Source: Clostridiales bacterium (lineage in GTDB: Bacteria > Bacillota > Clostridia > Lachnospirales > Cellulosilyticaceae). Taken from it: 64,000 nucleotides of DNA. A program made the position numbers and the translations under genes. The stretch is from positions 1-64,000 of the forward strand of contig DYCF01000023.1 of assembly GCA_019418225.1 (NCBI GenBank), in the 5' to 3' direction. The notes under the pieces were generated by a model. It made no database searches and had not been told where the DNA came from. It saw nothing but the letters and a program-made list of their open reading frames with translations. This document shows positions 17,874-26,272 of the stretch, piece by piece; position 1 is the first letter of the stretch; the number at the start of each line of letters is the position of its first letter.

Positions 17874-18344
17874 GTGCCACGTAAAGGACATGTAGCAAAA
17901 AGAGACGTATTAGCTGATCCAATGTACAACAGCAAGTTAGTAACAAAACTTATTAACAACATTATGCTTGACGGTAAAAGAGGAAAAGCTCAAAAAATAG
18001 TATATGGTGCATTCGACATCATTGCAGAAAAAACAGGTAGAGATGCTTTAGAAGTTTTCCAAGAAGCTTTAGAAAACATCATGCCAGTATTAGAGGTAAA
18101 AGCACGCCGTGTAGGTGGTGCAACATACCAAGTACCAATGGAAGTTCGTCCAGAAAGACGTCAAACTTTAGGACTTCGTTGGTTAACAGTTAACACACGT
18201 AAACGCGGTGAAAAAACTACAACAGAAGCTCTTGCAGCTGAGTTATTAGATGCACTTAATAACACAGGTGGAGCAGTTAAGAAAAAAGAAGATACACACA
18301 AAATGGCAGAAGCGAACAAAGCGTTTGCTCACTACAGATGGTAG
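17874..18344 (+). CDS. rpsG: 30S ribosomal protein S7
   Basis: 156 residues, standard length. S7 nucleates assembly of the 30S head and contacts E-site tRNA. Opening PRKGHVAKRDVLADP and the block RRVGGATYQVPMEVRPERR (near residue 78) are diagnostic. The start is GTG 17874 with AAGGAGGGAAG upstream. fusA follows after 27 bp. Confidence 0.98.
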   Translation: MPRKGHVAKRDVLADPMYNSKLVTKLINNIMLDGKRGKAQKIVYGAFDIIAEKTGRDALEVFQEALENIMPVLEVKARRVGGATYQVPMEVRPERRQTLGLRWLTVNTRKRGEKTTTEALAAELLDALNNTGGAVKKKEDTHKMAEANKAFAHYRW

Positions 18345-18371
18345 TCTGCTTAATATAAAGGAGGAAATACC

Positions 18372-20465
18372 TTGGCAGGAAGAGAATATCCACTTGAGCG
18401 TACTAGAAATATTGGTATCATGGCTCATATCGATGCAGGTAAAACAACTCTTACAGAACGTATCCTTTTCTATACAGGTAGAAACCACAAAATTGGGGAA
18501 ACTCATGAAGGTGGAGCTACTATGGACTGGATGGAACAAGAGCAAGAACGTGGTATCACAATCACATCTGCTGCAACAACTTGTTTCTGGTTAAACAACC
18601 GTATCAACATCATTGATACTCCTGGACACGTTGACTTTACTGTAGAAGTTGAACGTTCACTACGTGTACTTGATAGTGCAGTAGGCGTATTCTGTGCAAA
18701 AGGTGGGGTAGAACCACAATCTGAAACAGTATGGCGTCAAGCTGACAAATACCATGTACCACGTATGGCGTTTGTAAATAAAATGGACATCATGGGTGCT
18801 GACTTCTTAAGAGCAGTAGGCATGATGAGAGAAAGATTAGGAGCGAATGCGATTCCTATTGAATTACCAATCGGTGCGGAAGATGATTTCGTAGGGGTTG
18901 TAGACTTATTCAAAATGAAAGCCTTCATCTACAAAGATGATTTAGGTAAAGTAATTGAAGAACAAGAAATCCCAGCTGATATGGTAGAAATGGCAGAGCA
19001 ATACCATGCAGAAATGGTAGAAGCTATCTGTGAATCTGATGAAGAATTAATGATGCAATACTTAGAAGGTGAAGAAATAGCAGAAGCTGATCTTCGTAAA
19101 GCTCTTCGTAATGCAGTTATTAATGTACAAATTATCCCAGTTCTTTGTGGTTCAGCTTACAAAAACAAAGGGGTACAAAAATTACTTGATGCTATCGTAG
19201 AATTCATGCCAGCACCAACAGACATCCCAGCTATCAAAGGTACAAACCCTGAAACTGGCGAAGAAATGGAAAAACATGCTTCTGATGAAGAGCCATTTGC
19301 TGCTCTTGCATTCAAAATCATGACAGACCCATTCGTTGGTAAACTTGCATTCTTCCGTGTATACTCAGGATCTATCGATGCAGGTTCTTATGTTCTTAAC
19401 TCAACAAAGAACAAAAAAGAACGTTTCGGACGTATCGTGCAAATGCACGCTAACACACGTCAAGAAATTCAAACAGTTTACTCAGGAGATATCGCTGCTG
19501 CAGTTGGTCTTAAAGGAACAACTACAGGAGATACACTTTGTGATGAAAATCACCCAGTAATCCTTGAGTCAATGGAATTCCCAGAACCAGTTATCCAAGT
19601 TGCTATCGAGCCTAAAACTAAAGCTGGTCAAGAAAAAATGGGTCTTGCTCTTGCAAAACTTGCTGAAGAAGATCCAACATTCAAAACTTGGACAGATGAA
19701 GAAACAGGACAAACAATTATCGCTGGTATGGGTGAGCTTCACCTTGAAATCATCGTTGACCGTTTAATGAGAGAGTTCAAAGTAGAAGCTAACGTAGGTG
19801 CACCACAAGTTGCTTACAAAGAAACAATTGCTAAAGATGTTGACATTGAATCTAAATATGTTAAACAATCTGGTGGTAGTGGTCAATACGGTCACTGTAA
19901 AGTTCGTTTCTCACAACTTGACCCTAACTCTGAACACACATACGAATTCGTAAGTTCAGTAGTAGGTGGATCTATTCCAAAAGAATACATCCCTGCAGTA
20001 GACAAAGGTATCCAAGACGCTATGGCAGCAGGTCCTCTTGCTGGATTCCAAGTACTTGGTATCAAAGCGGATTGTTACGATGGTTCTTACCACGATGTCG
20101 ATTCATCAGAAATGGCATTCAAAATTGCTGGTTCTATGGCATTCAAAGATGCTATGAAAAAAGCAGGTGGTGTTCTTCTTGAACCTATCATGAAAGTTGT
20201 TGTAACAGCTCCAGAAGAATACTTAGGAGATGTTATCGGAAGCCTTAACTCACGTCGTGGACGTATGGAAGGTATGACAGCTGTAGGTGGTGGTCAAGAA
20301 GTAAGAGCATTCGTTCCACTTGCAGAAATGTTCGGTTATACAACAGATCTTCGTTCTAGAACTCAAGGTCGTGGTAACTCATCAATGGAATTCGACCACT
20401 ATGAGCCATGTCCAAAGAACATTCAAGACAAAGTTGTTGCAGAACGTCGCGGAAGCGCTAACTAA
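18372..20465 (+). CDS. fusA: elongation factor G
   Basis: 697 residues. Translocation GTPase. G1 AHIDAGKTT (residues 17-25), G3 DTPGHVD and G4 NKMD are present, followed by domains II-V; IIDRL-like and GRGNSSMEFDHYEP C-terminal blocks are intact. The start is TTG 18372 with AAAGGAGGAAATACC upstream, an uncommon start codon for such a highly expressed gene, though no in-frame ATG or GTG lies nearby. Codon use is strongly biased (CGT, GGT, ATC, AAC), typical of abundant proteins. Confidence 0.98.
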   Translation: MAGREYPLERTRNIGIMAHIDAGKTTLTERILFYTGRNHKIGETHEGGATMDWMEQEQERGITITSAATTCFWLNNRINIIDTPGHVDFTVEVERSLRVLDSAVGVFCAKGGVEPQSETVWRQADKYHVPRMAFVNKMDIMGADFLRAVGMMRERLGANAIPIELPIGAEDDFVGVVDLFKMKAFIYKDDLGKVIEEQEIPADMVEMAEQYHAEMVEAICESDEELMMQYLEGEEIAEADLRKALRNAVINVQIIPVLCGSAYKNKGVQKLLDAIVEFMPAPTDIPAIKGTNPETGEEMEKHASDEEPFAALAFKIMTDPFVGKLAFFRVYSGSIDAGSYVLNSTKNKKERFGRIVQMHANTRQEIQTVYSGDIAAAVGLKGTTTGDTLCDENHPVILESMEFPEPVIQVAIEPKTKAGQEKMGLALAKLAEEDPTFKTWTDEETGQTIIAGMGELHLEIIVDRLMREFKVEANVGAPQVAYKETIAKDVDIESKYVKQSGGSGQYGHCKVRFSQLDPNSEHTYEFVSSVVGGSIPKEYIPAVDKGIQDAMAAGPLAGFQVLGIKADCYDGSYHDVDSSEMAFKIAGSMAFKDAMKKAGGVLLEPIMKVVVTAPEEYLGDVIGSLNSRRGRMEGMTAVGGGQEVRAFVPLAEMFGYTTDLRSRTQGRGNSSMEFDHYEPCPKNIQDKVVAERRGSAN

Positions 20466-20500
20466 TTTAAGCAAATTAGTTAATTTTATGTAAAAATCTG

Positions 20501-20540
20501 TTTGCTACTACTTGAAAAGTAGTAGCAAATTGAATATAAT
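20501..20540 (+). promoter_or_regulatory. tuf promoter embedded in a 13-bp hairpin
   Basis: TTTGCTACTACTT (20501-20513) and its exact complement (20517-20529) form a perfect hairpin with a 3-nt loop. TTGAAA (20512-20517) covers the loop, and TATAAT (20535-20540) lies 17 nt further on, together a good sigma-A promoter. No T run follows, so the hairpin is not a terminator. It may be a processing or pausing site for transcripts from upstream. Confidence 0.65.
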
Positions 20541-20590
20541 CAAAATATCTGAGAAAAACTCAGCTTTTAAATTAAAGGAGGAAAAGACAA

Positions 20591-21784
20591 ATGGCTAAAG
20601 CTAAATTTGAAAGAACTAAGCCACACGTTAACATTGGTACAATCGGCCACGTTGACCACGGTAAAACTACATTAACAGCAGCAATCACAAGAACTCTTCA
20701 CGAAAGATACCAATTAGGTGAAGCAGTAGATTTCGAAAATATCGATAAAGCTCCAGAAGAAAGAGAACGTGGTATCACAATCTCTACAGCACACGTTGAA
20801 TACGAAACACCAGCTCGTCACTACGCACACGTTGACTGCCCAGGACATGCTGACTACGTTAAAAACATGATCACAGGTGCTGCTCAAATGGACGGTACAA
20901 TCTTAGTAGTAGCTGCTACAGATGGTCCAATGGCTCAAACTCGTGAACACATCTTATTATCTCGTCAAGTAGGTGTACCATACATCGTTGTATTCTTAAA
21001 CAAATGTGATATGGTAGACGACGAAGAATTATTAGAATTAGTTGAAATGGAAATCAGAGATTTATTATCTTCTTATGATTTCCCAGGCGATGATACACCA
21101 ATCATCCGTGGTTCAGCTCTTCAAGCTCTTAACGATCCAATGGGTCCATGGGGAGATAAAATCGTTGAGTTATTCGAAATCATCGACGAATACATCCCAA
21201 CTCCAGAACGTGCAGTAGATAAAGACTTCTTAATGCCAGTAGAAGACGTATTCTCTATCACAGGTCGTGGTACAGTTGCTACAGGTAGAGTAGAATCAGG
21301 TGTACTTAAAGTTCAAGATGAAGTTGAATTAGTAGGTATTCACGAAGAAACTCGTAAAGTAGTATGTACAGGTGTAGAAATGTTCCGTAAAATGTTAGAT
21401 CAAGCTGAAGCTGGAGATAACATTGGTGCACTTCTTCGTGGTATCCAAAGAACAGAAATCGAAAGAGGTCAAGTTCTTTGTAAACCAGGTTCAATCACAC
21501 CACATACAAAATTCACAGCTCAAGTATACGTTCTTAAAAAAGAAGAAGGTGGACGTCATAAACCATTCTTCTCTCACTACAGACCACAATTCTACTTCCG
21601 TACAACTGACGTAACAGGTGTTATCGAGTTACCAGAAGGTGTAGAAATGTGTATGCCTGGGGATAACGTAGAAATGACTATCGAACTTATCCACCCAATC
21701 GCTATGGCTCAAGGTTTACGTTTTGCTATCCGTGAAGGTGGTAGAACAGTAGGTTCTGGTGCTGTTGCATCTATCATTGAATAA
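20591..21784 (+). CDS. tuf: elongation factor Tu
   Basis: 397 residues. Delivers aminoacyl-tRNA to the ribosome. G1 GHVDHGKT, G3 DCPGHADY and G4 NKCD are present, then domains II and III (GRGTVATGRVESG; the C-terminal GGRTVGSGAVASI). Strongest codon bias in the window, with ATC, AAC, TTC, GGT and CGT preferred. ATG 20591 follows AAAGGAGGAAAAG. It has its own promoter at 20512-20540 and a strong terminator at 21835-21865. Confidence 0.99.
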   Translation: MAKAKFERTKPHVNIGTIGHVDHGKTTLTAAITRTLHERYQLGEAVDFENIDKAPEERERGITISTAHVEYETPARHYAHVDCPGHADYVKNMITGAAQMDGTILVVAATDGPMAQTREHILLSRQVGVPYIVVFLNKCDMVDDEELLELVEMEIRDLLSSYDFPGDDTPIIRGSALQALNDPMGPWGDKIVELFEIIDEYIPTPERAVDKDFLMPVEDVFSITGRGTVATGRVESGVLKVQDEVELVGIHEETRKVVCTGVEMFRKMLDQAEAGDNIGALLRGIQRTEIERGQVLCKPGSITPHTKFTAQVYVLKKEEGGRHKPFFSHYRPQFYFRTTDVTGVIELPEGVEMCMPGDNVEMTIELIHPIAMAQGLRFAIREGGRTVGSGAVASIIE

Positions 21785-21834
21785 TCATTGATATACTAAA
21801 GTTGATAAGCCTATGCGCAAGGTTTATTAATAGA

Positions 21835-21865
21835 AAAAGACACATCTTAGGATGTGTCTTTTTTT
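21835..21865 (+). terminator. intrinsic terminator after tuf
   Basis: A 12-bp stem AAAAGACACATC / GATGTGTCTTTT (21835-21846 with 21851-21862), tetraloop TTAG, T tract to 21865. Ends the str unit. Confidence 0.92.
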
Positions 21866-22034
21866 GTGTCAAGAAAGAAGAAAAAAATAGATAAAGTTAT
21901 TTGTAAAATGTTCAGTTGGAGATGATAGAATAATTAGACTTTAAAAGAAGGCACTCATATACTATAATGTATTCAGTAGATAAAGTTTGCACATGGTAAC
22001 TTATAATAGTTTGAATATACTTGGAGGTAACAAC

Positions 22035-22523
22035 TTGAAATCTAAGGAAATTACGATGACAACATTTAAGGAATATTTAGCAAAGCTTTCAGAAGAAACA
22101 GCACTACTAGCTATGGATGAATATATACAGCACGGGGAGACATCTTGTTTTTGGCATAGCGTGGCAGTTGCCTATTATAGTGTACGTTTAGCAAAACACT
22201 TAGGAATATCATGTGATGTTGAGAGTTTAATTACAGGTGCACTATTACATGATTATTTTTTATATGATTGGCATATACCAGATAAAACGCATCGTTTGCA
22301 TGGCTTTACCCATCCTAATAAGGCACTATTTAATGCTCAAAGAGATTGGAAGGTTAATGACATAGAGATGGATATTATAAGAAGACATATGTTTCCTCTT
22401 ACACCTATTCCACCTATGTATAGAGAGGGAGTTATAGTATGTATTATGGATAAATATTGTTCTATAAAAGAGATAATACAGAAAGATCCTTATAAGAGAT
22501 TAAAAATGACATATGCAATTTAA
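22035..22523 (+). CDS. HD-domain protein, probable phosphohydrolase
   Basis: 162 residues. HD-superfamily signature: H in CFWHSVAVAYYSVRLAKHLG, then ALLHDYFLYDW with the His-Asp pair, later His and Asp in FTHPNKA and IMDKYCS. These proteins hydrolyse phosphate esters or nucleotides using bound metal; the substrate cannot be told here. GGAGGTAA at 22023-22030 points to TTG 22035; ATG 22056 (MTTFKEYL) is the alternative. A possible extended -10 (TGATAGAAT, 21923-21931) lies upstream. Codon use is ordinary, unlike the flanking ribosomal genes. The next gene starts 25 bp later. Confidence 0.8.
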   Translation: MKSKEITMTTFKEYLAKLSEETALLAMDEYIQHGETSCFWHSVAVAYYSVRLAKHLGISCDVESLITGALLHDYFLYDWHIPDKTHRLHGFTHPNKALFNAQRDWKVNDIEMDIIRRHMFPLTPIPPMYREGVIVCIMDKYCSIKEIIQKDPYKRLKMTYAI

Positions 22524-22548
22524 CATATGATAGGGGAGAGATTTTAGC

Positions 22549-23352
22549 GTGATTATTTATGATTATCTATTTTGGTTATTCGTCTATAGTTTTCTTGGCT
22601 GGTTCTATGAGTCTATATTATGCTCTGTAACTGAAAAAAAAATAGTAAATAGGGGGTTTTTAACTGGGCCCATTTGTCCAATTTATGGATGCGGTGCTGT
22701 TATAGTTATAATTTTTTTAAGACCAATTAAAAATTCTATTGCATTATTTTTAGCTGGGATGATTCTGACGTGTAGCGTTGAATATATAACTTCGTGGTTA
22801 TTAGAAAAGATATTTCATGCAAGATGGTGGGATTATTCAGAGCATAAATTAAATATTAATGGAAGAGTATGTGCACTTGGTGCAATTGTTTTTGGCACAT
22901 TTTCAGTAGTACTTTTAGAATGGATTCATCCATATGTTAGGCAGATAACCTTCAAAATACCTGCACCAATGATTATAGGTCTTGTTTCAATGTTTTTATG
23001 TCTAGGTATCGGAGATTGTATTATTACTGTAATGCATATTCTAAGACTTAATGGAAAACTTGCAGAAATACAAGTTGCTATGAATGCCTTTATACAAGAG
23101 TCTTATAGTAGGGCTAAGGATATTAAAGAGACTATTCAAGAAAGCTTTGAAGGAAGTAAGTTTTATAGTTTAAGAATTAAGGAGTTATTAGAGAATAGAA
23201 ATATACAAGAACATCGTTTATTAAACGCATTTCCACAGATGCGATCTATTCACTATAATGAGGCACTTGAACAATTAAAGGCAAAAAGAGAAAGTAGCTT
23301 GAAAAAGTTAAAAGAACTCAGAGAAAAAACAAAACGCGAAGCAAGAAAATGA
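22549..23352 (+). CDS. CmpB-type putative ABC transporter permease (PF06541)
   Basis: 267 residues with about five membrane segments in the first 170, then a charged helical tail of about 100 residues rich in Lys, Arg and Glu. The family marks are NRGFLTGPICPIYGCGA and ARWWDYS. The family is named as an ABC transporter permease but its substrate and partners are not established; no ATPase gene is adjacent. GTG 22549 is the start, with AGGGGAGAG upstream. It is probably cotranscribed with the HD protein. Confidence 0.8.
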   Translation: MIIYDYLFWLFVYSFLGWFYESILCSVTEKKIVNRGFLTGPICPIYGCGAVIVIIFLRPIKNSIALFLAGMILTCSVEYITSWLLEKIFHARWWDYSEHKLNINGRVCALGAIVFGTFSVVLLEWIHPYVRQITFKIPAPMIIGLVSMFLCLGIGDCIITVMHILRLNGKLAEIQVAMNAFIQESYSRAKDIKETIQESFEGSKFYSLRIKELLENRNIQEHRLLNAFPQMRSIHYNEALEQLKAKRESSLKKLKELREKTKREARK

Positions 23353-23924
23353 AATATTAAAGTAATATATTATATATAGAAGAAATTCATTATGTAAGAT
23401 GTAAGATATAAGATATATAAAGTTTAAGAGTAAAACTGATATGTGTATGCCGAGTAAGTGTAGTGAAAGCATGCATCAAAGATTATAAACAAGAAGTATG
23501 GGAAGAAAGAGTTCCTTCTATATAATATGTGATTAGTGGAGAAAGCTAAGTATATATTATATAGAAGGAATCTTATTGTTAGAAAAGCTTGATTCTTGAT
23601 ATTGCTATTTAAAACTTAAAATGTAGGTTGATAATATATTGTTAGTAGCTTATTTTGTGAGACAGTTAGAAAGAAGAAGTATACAGAGAGAAAAAGTGTA
23701 ACTGGGTTAAACGGTATAAAATAAAGATAAATAATTACAGTATTTTCATGTTGCGTAAGTGTATAAAATGTAGTTTAATAGATACATAGCCAGCAAACAA
23801 GTTGTTGCGGGCAGTTAAAGGGCTAAGCCCTTGCACATAATCACTAAGAGCTTATAATAAAAATAAGGTTTATTTATGATAACTGCTATTTCCAGTAATA
23901 AGCAAAAAAAAATAAAAAAAAACC
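23353..23924. other. AT-rich non-coding stretch
   Basis: About 570 bp with no supported gene. It holds a 17-bp inverted repeat (23512-23570), a related sequence near 23371-23385 (ATATATAGAAGAAATTC), and a short GC-rich stem AAGGGC / GCCCTT (23818-23832) without a T run. No tRNA or known riboswitch was recognised. Confidence 0.6.
23512..23570. repeat. perfect 17-bp inverted repeat
   Basis: TTCCTTCTATATAATAT (23512-23528) and its exact complement (23554-23570) are separated by 25 nt. No T run follows on the + strand. It could be a stable RNA hairpin or a remnant of a small transposable element. Confidence 0.75.
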
Positions 23925-23953
23925 TTGAAAAAAAGAAGTTTATAGTGTATACT
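23925..23953 (+). promoter_or_regulatory. promoter of the S10 operon
   Basis: TTGAAA (23925-23930), 17-nt spacer, TATACT (23948-23953), preceded by an A-rich tract at 23900-23922 that could act as an UP element. Start expected near 23960, giving a leader of about 250 nt before rpsJ. Confidence 0.7.
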
Positions 23954-23959
23954 CAATTA

Positions 23960-24211
23960 TGTTGTGACATTGGGAACTAAGATCCGGAAGGTTACACGCT
24001 GAAAAGCGAATTTCCGGGGAGCGAATGTCAGGTTCATGAAACCAGACGGCAGGTCACTGTACTATATTGAATAGATGTAGGCGTTTTCGTAAACGTACGA
24101 AGCGGCTTGGTAGTTTATTGCAAGCTTGCGCCTTAAAACATCAATCGCGTGTACAGTCACCACTAGTCGTACTAGGTTCAAAAAAAGTACGAAAAGGAGG
24201 GGACTTTTTTT
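23960..24211 (+). promoter_or_regulatory. structured S10-operon leader RNA
   Basis: The 5' domain is closed by TGACATT (23965-23971) with AATGTCA (24024-24030). Inside, CCGGAA (23984-23989) pairs with TTCCGG (24012-24017) and CGCT-GAAA-AGCG (23997-24008) gives a GNRA tetraloop. A second domain may be closed by CTGTAC (24057-24062) with GTACAG (24151-24156). TCGTACT (24167-24173) pairs with AGTACGA (24186-24192) immediately before the rpsJ Shine-Dalgarno. S10 leaders in other bacteria mediate autoregulation by L4; that role here is inference. Confidence 0.65.
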
Positions 24212-24520
24212 ATGGCAAGTCAAAAAATCCGTATTACATTAAAAGCTTATGATCACAAATTAATCGATCAAACAGCTGCACAAATCGTAGAAATCGCTAA
24301 AAAAACTGGTGCGCAAGTTAGTGGACCAATTCCACTTCCAACTAAAAAGGAAGTTATCACTATTCTACGTGCTGTACACAAATACAAAGATTCTCGTGAG
24401 CAATTCGAACAAAGAACTCACAAAAGACTTATCGACGTAGAAGCTACACCAAAAACTGGCGATGCTTTAATGCGTATCGATTTACCAGCTGGTGTTGATA
24501 TCAAAGTTGACGCTAAATAA
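24212..24520 (+). CDS. rpsJ: 30S ribosomal protein S10
   Basis: 102 residues, standard. S10 is part of the 30S head and, with NusB, of antitermination complexes. Diagnostic blocks: SQKIRITLKAYDHKLIDQ at the start and GPIPLPTKKEVITILR. ATG 24212 follows AAGGAGGGGAC with a T-rich spacer. First gene of the S10 operon, behind a long leader. Confidence 0.98.
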   Translation: MASQKIRITLKAYDHKLIDQTAAQIVEIAKKTGAQVSGPIPLPTKKEVITILRAVHKYKDSREQFEQRTHKRLIDVEATPKTGDALMRIDLPAGVDIKVDAK

Positions 24521-24543
24521 TTAACTTTGAAAACCAGAAAACG

Positions 24544-24586
24544 GACGGTTAATAATCGTCTAGGATGATTACCCGAGGTGGTAATC
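24544..24586 (+). promoter_or_regulatory. two small hairpins between rpsJ and rplC
   Basis: GACGGTT (24544-24550) pairs with AATCGTC (24554-24560), and GATTACC (24567-24573) with GGTAATC (24580-24586). Neither has a T run. They may tune rplC translation or protect processed ends; the function is unknown. Confidence 0.4.
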
Positions 24587-24614
24587 CGCTGTAGATATTA
24601 GGAGGTGCAAGAGC

Positions 24615-25244
24615 ATGAAAAAAGCTATTATGGCTAAAAAAATTGGTATGACTCAAATTTTTGATGAACACGCTAACTTAATTCCTGTAACAGTTCTAGA
24701 AGCAGGTCCATGTGTCGTTACTCAAAAGAAAACAATTGAAAACGATGGATACGAAGCTATCCAAGTTGGTTTCGGTGAAGTTAAATCTAAACATGTAATC
24801 AAACCAGCTGCTGGTCACTTTGCTAAAGCAGGTGTTGAAGCTAAAAAATTCTTAAAAGAATTCAGATTAGAAGACATCACAGCTTACGAAGTTGGTACAG
24901 AAATTAAAGCTGATATCTTTGCTGCTGGAGACAAAGTAGATGTTACTGGTACTTCAAAAGGTAAAGGTTACCAAGGCGCAATCAAAAAATACAACCAATC
25001 TCGTGGACCAATGGGTCACGGTTCTAAATCACACAGAGTAGCAGGTTCTATGGGTGCTGCAACAAGCCCAGGACGCGTTATGAAAGGTAAAGGCCTTCCA
25101 TCACACATGGGTTGCGTACAAGTTACAGTACAAAATCTTGAAGTTGCTCGCGTAGATGCAGACAAAAACTTAATCTTAGTAAAAGGCGCAGTACCAGGAC
25201 CAAAAGGTACAGTAATCGCTATCAAAGATAGCTGTAAAGCTTAA
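24615..25244 (+). CDS. rplC: 50S ribosomal protein L3
   Basis: 209 residues. An early 23S rRNA assembly protein near the peptidyl transferase centre. The N-terminal MAKKIGMTQIFDE and the central extension (RGPMGHGSKSHRVAGSMGA, with GRVMKGKGLPSHMG) are intact. ATG 24615 has TTAGGAGGTG upstream; an internal ATG ten codons on (MAKKIGMTQ) matches the start used in many homologues, so the first nine residues may be absent. Confidence 0.97.
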   Translation: MKKAIMAKKIGMTQIFDEHANLIPVTVLEAGPCVVTQKKTIENDGYEAIQVGFGEVKSKHVIKPAAGHFAKAGVEAKKFLKEFRLEDITAYEVGTEIKADIFAAGDKVDVTGTSKGKGYQGAIKKYNQSRGPMGHGSKSHRVAGSMGAATSPGRVMKGKGLPSHMGCVQVTVQNLEVARVDADKNLILVKGAVPGPKGTVIAIKDSCKA

Positions 25245-25270
25245 GGATAACGGGAAAGGAGGAAATTAGA

Positions 25271-25891
25271 ATGGCAAAAGTAGCTGTATTAAATATGACA
25301 GGTGCACAAGTTGGTGAAATCGAATTAAACGATTCAATCTTTGCTGTAGAAATCAAAGAAAACTTAGTACATCAAGCAGTAGTTGCACACCTTGCTAACA
25401 GACGTCAAGGTACACAAAGTGCTAAAACACGTGCAGAAGTTCGTGGTGGTGGTAGAAAACCATGGAAACAAAAAGGTACAGGTAGAGCAAGACAAGGTTC
25501 TATTCGTGCAGTACAATGGGTAGGTGGTGGAGTTGCATTCGCACCAAAACCAAGAAATTACTCAATCAAAATGAACGTTAAAGAAAGAAGAATCGCTCTT
25601 AAATCTGTTTTAACAAGCAGAGTTAACGAATCTAAATTCATCGTTCTTGAATCTTTAGAAGTAGCTGCTAAAACTAAAGAAATGGCTAAAGTTTTAGACG
25701 CACTTAAATTAAACAAAGCTTTAATCGTTACAGAAGGCGAAGGAAGCAAAAACGTTATGTTATCAGCAAGAAACATCCAAGGTGTTAAAACTGCGGCTGT
25801 AAACAACATCAACGTATACGACATCTTAAAATACGATACATTCGTAGTAACTAAAGATGCTCTTACAAAAATCGAGGAGGTGTACGCATAA
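25271..25891 (+). CDS. rplD: 50S ribosomal protein L4
   Basis: 206 residues. Lines the exit tunnel with its long loop (RRQGTQSAKTRAEVRGGGRK, then PWKQKGTGRARQGS). In other bacteria L4 also represses the S10 operon through the leader RNA. Stop codon overlaps the rplW start by one base (TAATG), indicating translational coupling. Confidence 0.97.
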   Translation: MAKVAVLNMTGAQVGEIELNDSIFAVEIKENLVHQAVVAHLANRRQGTQSAKTRAEVRGGGRKPWKQKGTGRARQGSIRAVQWVGGGVAFAPKPRNYSIKMNVKERRIALKSVLTSRVNESKFIVLESLEVAAKTKEMAKVLDALKLNKALIVTEGEGSKNVMLSARNIQGVKTAAVNNINVYDILKYDTFVVTKDALTKIEEVYA

Positions 25892-26190
25892 TGGCAGATT
25901 TAAAATTTTATGACGTCATTTTAAAGCCAGTTGTTACAGAGAAATCTATGAACGCAATGGCAGAGAAAAAATACACATTCCTAGTTGCAAAAACTGCTAC
26001 TAAAGCTCAAATTAAAGAAGCTGTAGAAAAAATGTTCGAAGGAACAAAAGTAGAAAAAGTTAACACAGCTAACTACGATGGAAAAACAAAACGTCGTGGA
26101 AGAACAGTTGGTAAAACAAATGCTTTCAAAAAAGCAATTGTTAAACTTAACCAAGAAAGCAAAGATATTGACTTTTTCCAAGGAATGTAG
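25891..26190 (+). CDS. rplW: 50S ribosomal protein L23
   Basis: 99 residues. Sits at the tunnel exit and docks trigger factor and SRP. Family blocks: YDVILKPVVTEKSM at the start and KRRGRTVGKTNAFKKAIV. Start codon overlaps the rplD stop; an internal GAGGAGGTG in the rplD end serves as ribosome site. Confidence 0.97.
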   Translation: MADLKFYDVILKPVVTEKSMNAMAEKKYTFLVAKTATKAQIKEAVEKMFEGTKVEKVNTANYDGKTKRRGRTVGKTNAFKKAIVKLNQESKDIDFFQGM

Positions 26191-26272
26191 TTAAATAGTA
26201 AAAGATGAAACACACGGCTAAGTGTATAACAAAAGAATCGTGTAAATCAATCGATTGAAAGGAGTGAATACG

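Noticed and set aside
24067..24252. 61-codon frame overlapping the S10 leader and rpsJ start
   Set aside because: No ribosome site at its start, it overlaps rpsJ out of frame, and the region is explained by leader RNA structure.
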